From Veillonella agrestimuris (GTDB lineage Bacteria > Bacillota > Negativicutes > Veillonellales > Veillonellaceae), in contig NZ_CALPCS010000002.1 in the NCBI RefSeq assembly GCF_943193065.1, forward strand, positions 100,473-164,472: DNA of 64,000 nucleotides, written 5' to 3'. Under the pieces are notes generated by a model, which searched no databases, had not been told where the DNA came from, and worked only from the letters and a program-made list of their open reading frames with translations. Numbering within the stretch: the first letter of the stretch is position 1; each line of letters starts with the position of its first letter. The position numbers and the translations under genes were made by a program. Shown here piece by piece: positions 10,025-19,724 of the stretch.

Positions 10025-10627
10025 ATGAAAACATCTGTTATATTACATGGACTGCGTAATGAATTTTCCTTAGATCAAATGAAAGCTTGTATTGTATTGG
10101 CTGAAAAATATGGCGGTTCCTTTCGCCATGTTGTGACAGGCCTTCAAATTATTGGCATTGAAAAAGCTGATAAAGAAGCTTTAATTGCAGAATTGCCAGA
10201 TGGTGTTATACCTGTTGTTCATAGGGGGCTCAATTCCCTAATTGCTTGCGTTGGTAAAGGTCATTGTAAAAACGGGCAAATGGAAACGTGGGAATTAGCT
10301 GATTATATTGAAAAGAATTTCTATGGGAAGAAATTAGCTCATAAGTGTAAAATTGGCGTGAGCGGCTGCGGCCGAAACTGTCCTGATGCAATGGTTAAAG
10401 ATATCGCTTTTATCGGTACATCTCAAGGATTTCTATTGGCTGTAGGGGGCAGAACTGGACATAATCCAGTAGCCGGAACGATTTTAGCGCGTAATTTAAC
10501 GATAGAAGAGGCTAAAAAAGCTGCTCGTATATTGATCAATTGGTATAGTGAACATGGTGAACCGCGTGAGCGAATTCATAATGTATTGGTTAGATTAGGA
10601 AATCCCTTAGAAGGTGTTACGCTATAA
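10025..10627 (+). CDS. Small nitrite/sulfite reductase-like siroheme and [4Fe-4S] protein
   Basis: This ~200-aa protein contains the full siroheme-[4Fe-4S] cysteine set of the nitrite/sulfite reductase family: C75-x5-C81 (ACVGKGHC) and C115-x3-C119 (SGCGRNC). There is a short N-terminal ferredoxin-like half (FRHVVTGLQIIGI). It is far smaller than assimilatory reductases and resembles the minimal sulfite-reductase-like proteins of methanogens and clostridia, for which physiology is mostly unknown. AGGAGG at 10015-10020 supports the ATG at 10025; the open frame extends to 9992. No electron-transfer partner gene is adjacent. Substrate (sulfite, nitrite or other) cannot be decided from sequence. 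Confidence 0.8.
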   Translation: MKTSVILHGLRNEFSLDQMKACIVLAEKYGGSFRHVVTGLQIIGIEKADKEALIAELPDGVIPVVHRGLNSLIACVGKGHCKNGQMETWELADYIEKNFYGKKLAHKCKIGVSGCGRNCPDAMVKDIAFIGTSQGFLLAVGGRTGHNPVAGTILARNLTIEEAKKAARILINWYSEHGEPRERIHNVLVRLGNPLEGVTL

Positions 10628-10644
10628 ATTAAATAGAGGCTTAG

Positions 10645-10680
10645 TATGCTAAGGTAGGGACTCACTACCTTAGTATTTTT
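10645..10680 (+). terminator. Intrinsic terminator after the small reductase gene
   Basis: CTAAGGTAG (10649-10657) pairs perfectly with CTACCTTAG (10665-10673) around a 7-nt loop. The stem can extend by three weaker pairs and is followed by TATTTTT. It separates the housekeeping run from the hrcA operon. Confidence 0.85.
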
Positions 10681-10735
10681 CTTTATTGTCTTTTTGACTA
10701 AACTGATTTTATTTGACTTTTTACGATATTTTCTC

Positions 10736-10766
10736 TTGACTTTTATTTTCTATGTGATAATATTAT
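10736..10766 (+). promoter_or_regulatory. Probable sigma-A promoter of the hrcA operon
   Basis: TTGACT at 10736-10741 is a good -35 element. An AT-rich -10 region lies at 10756-10766 (GATAAT/TATTAT overlap; the exact hexamer is ambiguous because the spacing fits none perfectly). The CIRCE operator begins right after it, as expected for HrcA repression. Confidence 0.6.
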
Positions 10767-10774
10767 ACATGCGA

Positions 10775-10801
10775 TTAGCACTCAAACTTAACGAGTGCTA
10801 A
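10775..10801 (+). promoter_or_regulatory. CIRCE operator (HrcA binding site)
   Basis: TTAGCACTC (10775-10783), 9-nt spacer, GAGTGCTAA (10793-10801): an exact match to the CIRCE consensus. It lies between the promoter and hrcA, 16 bp before the ATG, so HrcA should repress its own operon and release it on heat shock when GroEL is occupied. Confidence 0.98.
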
Positions 10802-10817
10802 CAAGTGAGGTGTCATT

Positions 10818-11834
10818 ATGGATGAAAGAAAACAACGCATCTTGCGAGCAATTATAGAGGATTATGTTAAGTCTGCAGAACCTGTGGGATCTAGGACGAT
10901 TGCGAAAAATTATGATTTAGGCATTAGTCCGGCCACTGTTCGAAATGAAATGTCTGATTTAGAAGAATTAGGCTATTTAGAGCAACCCCATACGTCTTCA
11001 GGACGCATACCATCTAATAAAGGATATCGCTTATATGTTGATTCTATGATGCATCAAGGACCTGTACTCGGCGAAGATGCTGCGCGGATACGCACAGTAT
11101 GGGACAATGCCAATGGTGCTAGCACTGAACTATTCTTAAGTATGGCTAAACTTATATCTCAAGTTAGCCATAGTATGAGTTTATTTTTAGCGCCAGCCCA
11201 TGATCGCGTATTGCTTAAATACATTCATATATTGCCCTTAGATAGTCATCAAGCCGTTATGGTTGTCATTACTGCTACAGGAGCGCTAGATAATGAACTG
11301 ATGTATTTTGATGAACCTGTAGAGGCGGAAGAACTACAGCGCTTAGCTGTTCAGTTTTCTAATGCTGTGCAAAATTGGTTTTTACAAGATATTACATCCC
11401 AATCTATGAGCGTACTCATTAGTCGTATGAATGGGTCCAGAAAGTTATTGTTAATAATTGGCGAGACATTGCTAAGAAGTATAACAAAGCGTAAATTATT
11501 CTATTCTGTAGGTGCTACAGAACTTTTACAACAACCTGAATTTAAAAGTGTAGAAAAGATGCAGCCAGTGCTTTCATTGTTAGAAGAACAACATCAATTA
11601 GGGCATGTGCTACAAGATGATTCTAAACACCCTATAAAGGTTAAAATTGGATCTGAAAATAATATAGCAGAATTAAATGATATGAGTTTAATTCAAGCTG
11701 ATTTTTCACAAGACGATAAAAGTTTTGGTACTTTGGCTATATTAGGGCCAACAAGAATGGAATATGGGCGTATTATTAATATGTTGACGTATATGAAACA
11801 ATTAATGGAATCTATAGCAAGAAATCAAAAATAG
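10818..11834 (+). CDS. hrcA: Heat-inducible transcription repressor HrcA
   Basis: HrcA binds CIRCE and represses class I heat-shock genes; its folding depends on GroEL. The N-terminal winged helix (MDERKQRILRAIIEDYV through SPATVRNEMSDLEELGYL and SSGRIPSNKGYRLYVD) is typical. The GAF-like and dimerisation regions follow. Length (338 aa) is normal. It is first in the hrcA-grpE-dnaK-dnaJ operon. Confidence 0.97.
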   Translation: MDERKQRILRAIIEDYVKSAEPVGSRTIAKNYDLGISPATVRNEMSDLEELGYLEQPHTSSGRIPSNKGYRLYVDSMMHQGPVLGEDAARIRTVWDNANGASTELFLSMAKLISQVSHSMSLFLAPAHDRVLLKYIHILPLDSHQAVMVVITATGALDNELMYFDEPVEAEELQRLAVQFSNAVQNWFLQDITSQSMSVLISRMNGSRKLLLIIGETLLRSITKRKLFYSVGATELLQQPEFKSVEKMQPVLSLLEEQHQLGHVLQDDSKHPIKVKIGSENNIAELNDMSLIQADFSQDDKSFGTLAILGPTRMEYGRIINMLTYMKQLMESIARNQK

Positions 11835-11846
11835 AAAGGTAACAAT

Positions 11847-12371
11847 ATGGCTGAAGAACAAGTAAAAGAGGATATTCTTGAGGAAGATGCTGAAACGACA
11901 GACACTTCATCTGCAGAAGAAGTAGTAGAGGAATCTATCGATGTAGAAGCATTGACGGCAGAATTTGATAATCGATATAAGCGTTTACAAGCTGACTTTG
12001 AAAATTTTAAACGCCGTACACATCAAGAAAAAGAACAACTAGCAGGTTTTATTAAAGGTGATATTATTACAGACTTGCTTCCTGTATTAGATAATTTTGA
12101 AAGAGCCGTACAAGCTCCTGCAGAAGGAGACGCCAAAGTATTTCTAGATGGATTTATTATGATTCATCAAAACTTAATGGCTTTGTTGTCAAAACATGGA
12201 TTGGCAACGATTGATGCAGTAGGTCAACCATTTGATCCTAATTTGCATCAAGCTGTTATGCGCGTACCGTCTGATGAGTTTGAATCGAATACGGTATCTG
12301 AAGTATTACAAACTGGCTACACTGTTGATGGACGTTGCATTCGTCCTGCAATGGTAAAAGTAGTAGAATAA
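11847..12371 (+). CDS. grpE: Nucleotide exchange factor GrpE
   Basis: GrpE accelerates ADP release from DnaK and can act as a thermosensor. The 174-aa protein has an acidic disordered N-terminus (~1-40), a long coiled-coil helix (RYKRLQADFENFKRRTHQEKE) and the C-terminal beta domain with the conserved PFDPNLHQAVM motif. It lies 12 bp after hrcA and 24 bp before dnaK. Confidence 0.97.
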   Translation: MAEEQVKEDILEEDAETTDTSSAEEVVEESIDVEALTAEFDNRYKRLQADFENFKRRTHQEKEQLAGFIKGDIITDLLPVLDNFERAVQAPAEGDAKVFLDGFIMIHQNLMALLSKHGLATIDAVGQPFDPNLHQAVMRVPSDEFESNTVSEVLQTGYTVDGRCIRPAMVKVVE

Positions 12372-12395
12372 ATAATTTTTAGGAGGTCATATAAT

Positions 12396-14234
12396 ATGGC
12401 AAAAGTAATTGGTATTGATTTAGGTACAACGAACTCTTGTGTGGCTGTTATGGAAGGCGGCGAACCAGTTGTTATTACGAACCAAGAAGGGGCTCGTACG
12501 ACTCCTTCCGTTGTAGGTTTTGCAAAAAATGGCGAACGTTTAGTAGGCCAATTAGCAAAACGACAAGCTGTGTCAAACCCAGAAAACACAATTATTTCCA
12601 TTAAACGTCATATGGGTACAGATTATAAAGTAGAGGTAGAAGGTAAATCTTATACCCCGCAAGAAATTTCTGCTATGATTCTTCAAAAAATCAAAGCTGA
12701 TGCAGAAGCATACTTAGGTGAAACTGTAAATCAAGCAGTTATTACTGTTCCAGCTTACTTTACAGATTCTCAACGTCAAGCTACAAAAGACGCTGGTGCT
12801 ATTGCAGGTCTTGATGTACTCCGTATTATCAACGAACCTACAGCAGCAGCACTTGCTTACGGTGTAGATAAAGATGAAAATGGCAAAATTCTCGTATTCG
12901 ACCTTGGGGGCGGTACATTCGACGTATCTATCCTTGAATTAGGTGATGGTGTATTCGAAGTATTAGCTACATCTGGTAATAATAACCTCGGTGGTGACGA
13001 TTTTGACCAACGCATTATGAACTACTTAATTGAAGAGTTCAAAAAAGAAACTGGTATCGACTTATCTACTGACAAATTAGCAGATCAACGTTTAAAAGAG
13101 GCTGCAGAAAAAGCAAAAATCGAATTGTCTGGTGTAGCAAGTACAAATATTAACTTGCCATTCATCACTGCTGATGCAACAGGACCTAAACATTTAGATG
13201 TAACATTGAGCCGTGCAAAATTCGATGAATTAACTGCTGATCTTGTACAAGCTACTATTGAACCAACGCGCAAAGCTATGTCTGATGCAGGTTTAACAGC
13301 AGCTGATATTAATAAAGTATTGTTAGTTGGTGGTTCTACTCGTATTCCATCTGTACAAGAAGCAATTAAACGCGAACTTGGTAAAGAACCAACTAAAAAT
13401 GTAAATCCAGATGAATCTGTAGCTATTGGTGCTGCTATTCAAGGCGGTGTATTAGTAGGCGAAGTAAAAGACGTATTGCTTCTCGATGTAACTCCATTGT
13501 CTTTAGGTATCGAAACTATGGGCGGTGTATTTACACGTATTATCGATCGTAACACGACAATTCCTACTTCTAAATCTCAAGTGTTCTCGACAGCAGCTGA
13601 TAATCAACCATCTGTAGATATTCACGTACTTCAAGGTGAGCGTGAGTTTGCAGCGGATAATAAAACATTAGGTCGTTTCAATTTAGATGGCATTCCTGCA
13701 GCACCTCGTGGGGTACCTCAAATCGAAGTTACTTTTGATATTGATGCGAACGGTATCGTTCATGTAAAAGCAAAAGATTTGGGTACACAAAAAGAACAAA
13801 AAATCACTATTACTTCTTCTAGTGGTTTGAAAGAAGACGAAATCGAGCGCATGGTAAAAGAAGCAGAAGCTCATGCAGCAGAAGATAAAGCTAGAAAAGA
13901 AGAATTAGACATTAAAAACAATGCTGACTCTCTTGTATACCAAGCAGAAAAAGCCTTAAAAGATCTTGAAGGCAAAGGTGATGCTGCATTGATGAAAGAA
14001 GTTGAAGAAGCAAAAGATAAACTTAAAAAATCTATCGAATCCGGCAATATTGGAGATATCAAAAAAGATAGCGAAGCATTAACTACGCCACTACATAAAT
14101 TAGCTGAACAAATGTATGCAGCAGCGCAACAAGCACAACAAGCTACAGGTGATGCTAATTCACAAGGCAATACAAGTGCTGATGATAATGTAGTAGATGC
14201 AGATTACACTGTAGTAGATGATGAAAAGAAATAA
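12396..14234 (+). CDS. dnaK: Chaperone DnaK (Hsp70)
   Basis: This is an ATP-dependent chaperone of 612 aa. The ATPase domain shows [17 protein letters not shown] (~5-21), [17 protein letters not shown] and [11 protein letters not shown]. The interdomain linker ([15 protein letters not shown], ~362-376) leads to the substrate-binding domain and a helical lid ending in an Ala/Gln-rich acidic tail. The gap in the N-terminal lobe relative to E. coli DnaK is characteristic of Gram-positive-type Hsp70s. A strong AGGAGG precedes the ATG. Confidence 0.98.
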   Translation: MAKVIGIDLGTTNSCVAVMEGGEPVVITNQEGARTTPSVVGFAKNGERLVGQLAKRQAVSNPENTIISIKRHMGTDYKVEVEGKSYTPQEISAMILQKIKADAEAYLGETVNQAVITVPAYFTDSQRQATKDAGAIAGLDVLRIINEPTAAALAYGVDKDENGKILVFDLGGGTFDVSILELGDGVFEVLATSGNNNLGGDDFDQRIMNYLIEEFKKETGIDLSTDKLADQRLKEAAEKAKIELSGVASTNINLPFITADATGPKHLDVTLSRAKFDELTADLVQATIEPTRKAMSDAGLTAADINKVLLVGGSTRIPSVQEAIKRELGKEPTKNVNPDESVAIGAAIQGGVLVGEVKDVLLLDVTPLSLGIETMGGVFTRIIDRNTTIPTSKSQVFSTAADNQPSVDIHVLQGEREFAADNKTLGRFNLDGIPAAPRGVPQIEVTFDIDANGIVHVKAKDLGTQKEQKITITSSSGLKEDEIERMVKEAEAHAAEDKARKEELDIKNNADSLVYQAEKALKDLEGKGDAALMKEVEEAKDKLKKSIESGNIGDIKKDSEALTTPLHKLAEQMYAAAQQAQQATGDANSQGNTSADDNVVDADYTVVDDEKK

Positions 14235-14250
14235 GAAGGGTTGGTAAGGA

Positions 14251-15402
14251 ATGGCAAGAGATTATTATGACATCTTAGGGGTTGATAGAAATGCATCCCA
14301 AGATGAAATTAAAAAAGCCTTTCGTAAAAAGGCTCGCCAATACCATCCAGATGTAAATAAAGACAATCCAAAAGAAGCAGAAGAAAAATTTAAAGAAGCT
14401 AATGAAGCTTACGAAGTATTGTCTGATGAAACTAAAAAAGCTCAGTACGACCAATTCGGCCACGACGCCTTCAAACAAGGAGGCGGCGCTGGTGCCGGTG
14501 GGTTCCAAGGTGGATTTGGAGGATTCAGTGGCTTCGGTGGCGGCGGTTTCGATAATATTTTTGACATGTTCTTCGGTGGCGGTGCTAGCGCGCAACAAGG
14601 ACCACAAAAAGGGAATGACCTTCGAGAAGATATTGATATTTCTTTTGAAGATGCTGCTTTCGGTAAATCTATGGATATCGAAATTCATCGTCATGAAGAA
14701 TGCGATCATTGCCATGGTACTGGTGGTGAACCAGGTACAAAAGTAGATACTTGCCCAAATTGTAATGGTTCAGGTCAAGAAGCAGTGATCCAAAATACAC
14801 CTTTTGGTCGTATGCAATCGGTGCGAACTTGTTCTCGCTGTCATGGTTCTGGTAAAATCATCGAAAAACCATGTTCAAAATGTCGCGATACTGGCGAAAT
14901 GTTGGTGAAACGTAAAATCGCTATTAAAATCCCACCTGGTGTAGATAATGGCTCCCGATTGCGCGTCGCTAATGAAGGTGAACCAGGTATTTTAGGTGGC
15001 CCTAAAGGCGATTTATACGTATATATTTATGTACGTCAACATAAAGAATTTGAACGCTCTGGTAATGATGTAGTGAGCCGTGTCAATATTAGTTTTGCAC
15101 AAGCTGCGCTAGGTGCTACTATACAAGTCAATACATTAGATGGCAAAGTAGAATTAAAAATCCCAGAAGGGACTCAAACAGGTACTACCTTCCGAGTGAA
15201 AGGAAAAGGTATTCCATACCTGCGCAATCCTAATCAACGAGGGGATCAGCATATTGTGGCAACAGTACAAACGCCTAAGAAATTGACTGATACACAACGA
15301 GAATTATTATTGCGTTTTGCTAGTGAAAGCGATGAAGACGTTAATAATTTACAAGTAAGTAAAAGTCTTTTTGAAAAAATAAAAGATTGTTTAACTAGAT
15401 GA
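14251..15402 (+). CDS. dnaJ: Chaperone DnaJ (Hsp40)
   Basis: DnaJ is the co-chaperone that stimulates DnaK ATPase. The J domain includes YHPDVNK with the HPD tripeptide (~32-34). A Gly/Phe-rich segment (~75-115) and four zinc-finger repeats ([32 protein letters not shown]) precede two C-terminal substrate-binding beta domains. It is 383 aa long, type A DnaJ. Confidence 0.98.
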   Translation: MARDYYDILGVDRNASQDEIKKAFRKKARQYHPDVNKDNPKEAEEKFKEANEAYEVLSDETKKAQYDQFGHDAFKQGGGAGAGGFQGGFGGFSGFGGGGFDNIFDMFFGGGASAQQGPQKGNDLREDIDISFEDAAFGKSMDIEIHRHEECDHCHGTGGEPGTKVDTCPNCNGSGQEAVIQNTPFGRMQSVRTCSRCHGSGKIIEKPCSKCRDTGEMLVKRKIAIKIPPGVDNGSRLRVANEGEPGILGGPKGDLYVYIYVRQHKEFERSGNDVVSRVNISFAQAALGATIQVNTLDGKVELKIPEGTQTGTTFRVKGKGIPYLRNPNQRGDQHIVATVQTPKKLTDTQRELLLRFASESDEDVNNLQVSKSLFEKIKDCLTR

Positions 15403-15457
15403 ACAGCTCTTGTTAAAGAATGGTTCGTTCCGCTAGGAACCCAGTAAAGGAGCATGT

Positions 15458-16348
15458 ATGCAATGGATAGAAATATCCATTGTCTGCGAAAGAGTAGCCA
15501 CCGATATGGTGACTACTCTTTTTAGCGATTATGCAGACAATGGTATTATAGAAGAAGATATAGAAGGGATGGCAAATCAACAAAAACTAACGATTTACAT
15601 TGATCCATCCCTTTCTGTAGATGATGTTATCACTGATATAAAAAATCAATTTAACCAACAGGAGATTCACATCTATAATGTGGAAATAAATACGATTGAT
15701 GAGTCTACTTGGTATAATTCCTGGCAGCAGTATATAGAGCCTACAGAAATATTACCTAACATTGTTATTAAGCCAGCTTGGCAGGATTATGATAATGTCG
15801 ACCATAAGGAAATTATAGAAATTGATTCTGATTTATCCTTTGGCACAGGTTCTCATGAAACAACAAAATCTTGTGCTACATTATTACAATCTTATGTAGA
15901 ACGATTAGATGGTGATGTAAAAAATACCACTTGTCTTGATATTGGTACTGGGACCGGCATTCTCTTATTGATTGCTGCTAAATTGGGCATATCTAATTTA
16001 GTGGGCATTGATATTGATGAAAATGCGGCTAAACAAGCGGCCATTAATGCTGAACATAATCATGTTGAGGCAGCTATTATTCATGGTGATTTAGATAGAG
16101 ACTTTCAAGGGATGGCGCAGATTATATTGGCTAATTTGACCGTGGACCCTTTGAAAGTATTATTACCAACTATCGGTAAAAAACTAGATCATCAAGGAGT
16201 GTTGATTATTAGTGGTATTATCGATGATCGATATGATGAGATTATGCCTTTCATTATGGATTATTGGGACATTGAAACAGAGTTGGTAAATGGCTCTTGG
16301 CATACGTTTGGACTGAGGAAAAAAGATGAAAAAAATCTTTATAGATAG
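15458..16348 (+). CDS. prmA: Ribosomal protein L11 methyltransferase PrmA
   Basis: PrmA trimethylates lysines and the N-terminus of ribosomal protein L11. The N-terminal L11-recognition domain includes WYNSWQQYIEPTEI. The SAM motif LDIGTGTGILLLIAAKLG (~163) and the NLTVDPL motif (catalytic NPPY-equivalent, ~228) are present. It follows dnaJ within the heat-shock cluster, a common Firmicute order. Its end overlaps rsmE by 23 bp. Confidence 0.95.
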   Translation: MQWIEISIVCERVATDMVTTLFSDYADNGIIEEDIEGMANQQKLTIYIDPSLSVDDVITDIKNQFNQQEIHIYNVEINTIDESTWYNSWQQYIEPTEILPNIVIKPAWQDYDNVDHKEIIEIDSDLSFGTGSHETTKSCATLLQSYVERLDGDVKNTTCLDIGTGTGILLLIAAKLGISNLVGIDIDENAAKQAAINAEHNHVEAAIIHGDLDRDFQGMAQIILANLTVDPLKVLLPTIGKKLDHQGVLIISGIIDDRYDEIMPFIMDYWDIETELVNGSWHTFGLRKKDEKNLYR

Positions 16349-17045
16349 CCCTTTAACAGATGAAATTATATTAGACAAAGAGATAACACATCACCTTCGT
16401 GTATTTCGTCACGATGTACATCAACCATTGACTGTAACTGGTAGTGATAATCGATCTGCGTTATATAAAATTAGTGGTGAAGAACATGGTAAAGCTCGCG
16501 CATCTCTCATTGAGTTTGTGGAAGAACTTACGGTGACTCATCGAACTATACTTGTACAGTCTTTGCTAAAGGGGGATAAATTAGAGTGGGTTCTACAGAA
16601 AGCGACGGAATTAAATGTGGATACCATCTATTTAGTAACTACTGCTAATAGCATTGTTAAATATGATGACAAAAAATTACAAGCCAAACTAAACCGGTGG
16701 GATAAAATCACATTGGAAGCATCTCAACAATGCGGTCGTAGTCAATTGCCATCAATTGTAATCAATGAAACGATTTCCTCTATTATGGAATTAGAAAAAG
16801 AAGCCATAAAATTAGTTGCTTATGAACGAGAAGATGGATACTCGATTAAGCAAGCTTTACAGGAAGAGAAAGATGATAGAGACATATTAATCTGTATTGG
16901 ACCTGAGGGAGGCTTTCAAGAGAAAGAAATCAATGATATTATAAATAGTGGAGGTCAATCGATTACGTTAGGACCTACTATTTTAAGAGCAGAAACGGCG
17001 GCTATTGCTGCATTATCGATGATTCAATATGAGATAGAATTATAA
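16326..17045 (+). CDS. rsmE: 16S rRNA m3U1498 methyltransferase RsmE
   Basis: RsmE is a SPOUT-family methylase that modifies U1498 of 16S rRNA. A PUA-like N-terminal domain (HHLRVFRHDVHQPL) is followed by the knotted SPOUT domain with KATELNVD, EASQQCGRSQLP and the SAM-binding knot ICIGPEGGFQEKEI (~190) and LGPTILRAETAAI. The start lies inside the 3' end of prmA, indicating tight coupling. Confidence 0.95.
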   Translation: MKKIFIDSPLTDEIILDKEITHHLRVFRHDVHQPLTVTGSDNRSALYKISGEEHGKARASLIEFVEELTVTHRTILVQSLLKGDKLEWVLQKATELNVDTIYLVTTANSIVKYDDKKLQAKLNRWDKITLEASQQCGRSQLPSIVINETISSIMELEKEAIKLVAYEREDGYSIKQALQEEKDDRDILICIGPEGGFQEKEINDIINSGGQSITLGPTILRAETAAIAALSMIQYEIEL

Positions 17046-17135
17046 TAGTTATACAAATATTCTATAGAGATAGAAACTTATGTATCTATATGATTTAGCT
17101 TTTACCATATTTATACATATAGAACAGGAGGTGTA

Positions 17136-18431
17136 ATGAAAACCGTTGCCTTTACGACCTTAGGGTGTCGTGTTAATCAATACGATACAGATGCTATGAA
17201 AGGTCTATTTTTACAAAAGAATTATAAAGCTGTTGATTTTGATGAAGTAGCCGATATTTATGTAATCAATACATGTTCTGTAACGAATATGGGGGAAAAG
17301 AAATCTCGTCAACTCATTCGAAAAGCAAAGCGTCAAAATAATGATGCCTATATTATTGTCACTGGTTGTTACGCTCAATTGGCACCAGATGCGATTGCTG
17401 CTATTGAAGGTGTAAATCTTGTTATTGGCACTAATAATCGCGCTAAGATCGTTGAATTAGTAGAACAACTAGAAACAACAGAGAAACAAATTAATGCGGT
17501 CCGCAATATTATGGAAGAGTCCAATTTTGAAGAAATGCCATTATTTGGTAATGAATCAGATAAAGCACGAGCATTTATGAAAATTCAAGAAGGGTGTAAT
17601 AACTACTGCTCTTTCTGTATTATTCCTTATACGAGGGGAAAATTAAAATCTCGAAAAATCGACGATATTGTGAGCGAGGCTAAACGATTAGTTGCTCATG
17701 GGTTCCATGAAATTGTGCTTACCGGCATTCATCTCGGTAATTATGGTGTTGAGTTGCCTGGGCGGCCTACTTTGGCCGATGTGGTGAAAGCGTTATTGGA
17801 GATTCCTGAGCTTCATCGCATCCGTTTTGGTTCTATTGAATCTGTAGAAGTATCGGATGAACTGATAGAATTAATGGCTACCAATAAACGTGTGTGTTCA
17901 CATCTACATTTACCACTCCAAGCTGGGTCCGATCATATTTTGAAATTGATGCGCCGTCATTATACATTGCAAGAATACAAGGATTTAATTAAAGATTTAA
18001 GAAACCGCATTCCTGATTTATCCATAACAACTGATATTATTGCAGGATTTCCGCAGGAAAGTGATGAAGACTTTGAAGAGACCTTGCGTACAATAAGGGA
18101 GCTTGGTTTTACTCATATTCATGCATTTCCTTATTCTATTCGAGAAGGTACACCAGCTGCCACTATGCCAGACCAAGTGCCAGAAGCCGTGAAAAAGACT
18201 CGCATAGCTTTATTAAATAATTTAAGCCAAAGTGGTTATGAAGCGTATGCGAAATCACGTATCGGTAAAGCGGGAGACATTCTTATCGAAAAAGAAGAAG
18301 ATGGCTATTATATTGGCTTAACCAATGAATATATTCATGGCAAATATAAATCGAATGGTAAACATTCTATTGGCGATGTAGTAGGTGGTACTATCGTTGG
18401 TTTAGACGGTGAATTTGTCATTATTGAATAA
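17136..18431 (+). CDS. mtaB: tRNA t6A37 methylthiotransferase MtaB
   Basis: MtaB converts t6A37 to ms2t6A37 in tRNA. The N-terminal UPF0004 domain begins TLGCRVNQYDTD with the first cluster cysteines (C11, then INTCSVTN and TGCYAQ). The radical-SAM motif is CNNYCSFC (~152-159), and the C-terminal TRAM domain is present. The CRVNQYD form distinguishes MtaB from MiaB (usually CQMN). AGGAGG precedes the start. Confidence 0.95.
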   Translation: MKTVAFTTLGCRVNQYDTDAMKGLFLQKNYKAVDFDEVADIYVINTCSVTNMGEKKSRQLIRKAKRQNNDAYIIVTGCYAQLAPDAIAAIEGVNLVIGTNNRAKIVELVEQLETTEKQINAVRNIMEESNFEEMPLFGNESDKARAFMKIQEGCNNYCSFCIIPYTRGKLKSRKIDDIVSEAKRLVAHGFHEIVLTGIHLGNYGVELPGRPTLADVVKALLEIPELHRIRFGSIESVEVSDELIELMATNKRVCSHLHLPLQAGSDHILKLMRRHYTLQEYKDLIKDLRNRIPDLSITTDIIAGFPQESDEDFEETLRTIRELGFTHIHAFPYSIREGTPAATMPDQVPEAVKKTRIALLNNLSQSGYEAYAKSRIGKAGDILIEKEEDGYYIGLTNEYIHGKYKSNGKHSIGDVVGGTIVGLDGEFVIIE

Positions 18432-18457
18432 TTTCGTACAAGAAAGGAGTAAGACTT

Positions 18458-18802
18458 ATGAGCGATTGTATTTTTTGTAAAATTATAAATGGTGAGATTC
18501 CATCAAAAAAAGTATTAGAGAATGATAAATTCTATGCTTTTCACGATATTAGCCCTGTGAAAAAGGTACATGTTTTGATCATCCCTAAAAACCATGTAGC
18601 TAATATTGCTCACTTAACAGATAAAAATGAAGAGTATGTAGATGGTTTATTGCCATTCGTTCGAGATGTAGCAAAAGAATTAGGTATTAGCAAAACAGGA
18701 TATCGCTTGATTTTTAATACTGGCAGTGAAGCTGGTCAAACTGTATTCCATATGCATGCCCATTTATTAGGAGGAGAGCCGATGGGATGGCCAGAAGCAT
18801 AA
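18458..18802 (+). CDS. HIT-family nucleotide hydrolase (HinT-like)
   Basis: This 114-aa histidine-triad protein starts CIFCKIINGEIPSKKV, the hallmark of the HinT branch, and carries the active-site triad as HMHAHLLGG (~98-106). Family members hydrolyse purine nucleoside phosphoramidates such as AMP-lysine; the physiological role in bacteria is poorly defined. It follows mtaB by 26 bp. Confidence 0.93.
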   Translation: MSDCIFCKIINGEIPSKKVLENDKFYAFHDISPVKKVHVLIIPKNHVANIAHLTDKNEEYVDGLLPFVRDVAKELGISKTGYRLIFNTGSEAGQTVFHMHAHLLGGEPMGWPEA

Positions 18803-18859
18803 AAATAGATCCCATTTTATAAAACTTTCAAAGTTCCCTATAAAATGCGCCCTCATATA

Positions 18860-18888
18860 TTGACAGAATCTAGTGTTCTACATATAAT
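18860..18888 (+). promoter_or_regulatory. Consensus sigma-A promoter of rpsU
   Basis: TTGACA (18860-18865), 17-bp spacer, TATAAT (18883-18888): a perfect match in both hexamers and spacing, ~65 bp before rpsU. It predicts strong constitutive expression of ribosomal protein S21. Confidence 0.93.
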
Positions 18889-18953
18889 ATGTATATGTGC
18901 GTATTAAAATTATCAGCACTTCCCTGATATTATTTTTGGAGGGAGGGATATAG

Positions 18954-19133
18954 ATGTCTGAAATCAAAGTCGGAAAAAACGAAACGCTTGAAAGTGCTCT
19001 TCGCCGATTCAAACGCTCCTGCCAAAAAGCAGGTGTTTTGTCTGAAGTAAGAAAACGCGAACACTACGAAAAACCAAGCGTAAAAAGAAAGAAAAAATCT
19101 GAAGCAGCAAGAAAACGCAAATTCAGAGCATAA
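18954..19133 (+). CDS. rpsU: 30S ribosomal protein S21
   Basis: A 59-aa, very basic protein beginning [20 protein letters not shown] and ending in a KRKFRA tail, typical of bS21. It helps base-pairing of the anti-Shine-Dalgarno region during initiation. The start is preceded by GGAGGGAGGG, and a perfect promoter and a terminator flank it, so it can be expressed as a monocistron. Confidence 0.97.
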   Translation: MSEIKVGKNETLESALRRFKRSCQKAGVLSEVRKREHYEKPSVKRKKKSEAARKRKFRA

Positions 19134-19140
19134 GAATGAC

Positions 19141-19184
19141 AACCCTAATTCTAATCTGCAAAGACGTGAATTAGGGTTTCTTTG
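19141..19184 (+). terminator. Intrinsic terminator after rpsU
   Basis: AACCCTAATTC (19141-19151) pairs with GAATTAGGGTT (19168-19178), an 11-bp perfect stem followed by TTCTTTG. Confidence 0.85.
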
Positions 19185-19204
19185 TACTCTATAAGGAGGC
19201 TATA

Positions 19205-19648
19205 ATGAGCTTAAAAGATCAATTAAAAGAAGATATGAAAGCCGCTATGAAAGCCCGTGAAGAAGGTAAAGTCGCTTTATCTGTTATCCGAATGGTTAAT
19301 AGTGCTATTAAAAACACAGAAATTAATGATAAAGTAGAATTAGATGATAACGGTATTTTAGGAATTTTAGCGAAAGAAATGAAAACTCGCCAAGATTCGT
19401 TAGCGGAATTTGAAAAAGCAGGCCGTGAAGATTTAATCGAAACTATTAAAGCAGAAATGGCTGTGTTGCAAAAATATATGCCAGCTCAATTAACGGAAGC
19501 AGAAATTCGTCAAATCGTAGAAGAAGCTATCAAAGCATGTGGCAATGATGTGAATATGGGGAATGTAATGAAACACGTTATGCCTCATACAAAAGGTCGC
19601 GCTGATGGTAAAGTAGTCAATACGATTGTAAAAGAATTATTAGGATAA
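19205..19648 (+). CDS. GatB/YqeY domain-containing protein
   Basis: This 147-aa protein corresponds to YqeY of Bacillus: SLKDQLKEDMKAAMKARE at the start, then the KEMKTRQDSLAEFEKAGR and MPAQLTEAEI motifs. The fold is the tRNA-binding tail of GatB as a stand-alone protein; a link to transamidation is inferred from the fold only. rpsU-yqeY adjacency is widespread in Firmicutes. It has a good AAGGAGG ribosome site but lies after the rpsU terminator, so readthrough or an internal promoter is needed. Confidence 0.9.
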   Translation: MSLKDQLKEDMKAAMKAREEGKVALSVIRMVNSAIKNTEINDKVELDDNGILGILAKEMKTRQDSLAEFEKAGREDLIETIKAEMAVLQKYMPAQLTEAEIRQIVEEAIKACGNDVNMGNVMKHVMPHTKGRADGKVVNTIVKELLG

Positions 19649-19668
19649 TTTAAATTCTATAGAAATAA

Positions 19669-19696
19669 TTGACAATTATTTTTACTATGTGATACT
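19669..19696 (+). promoter_or_regulatory. Promoter upstream of glnA leader
   Basis: TTGACA (19669-19674), 16-bp spacer, GATACT (19691-19696), with an extended -10 TG at 19688-19689. Transcription would begin around 19703, ~20 bases before a strong terminator hairpin. Confidence 0.7.
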
Positions 19697-19724
19697 ATGA
19701 ATACAAGAAAATAATTAGTCAACG

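Noticed and set aside
14275..14715. 146-aa minus-strand open frame opposite dnaJ
   Set aside because: It is a shadow caused by codon bias in dnaJ; the translation is low complexity and has no start context.
14402..14746. 114-aa open frame inside dnaJ
   Set aside because: It overlaps a clearly real dnaJ in another frame and has no ribosome site or recognisable domain.
18813..18847. CATTTTATA...TATAAAATG inverted repeat after the HIT gene
   Set aside because: It is AT-only and lacks a T-tract; not convincing as a terminator or operator.
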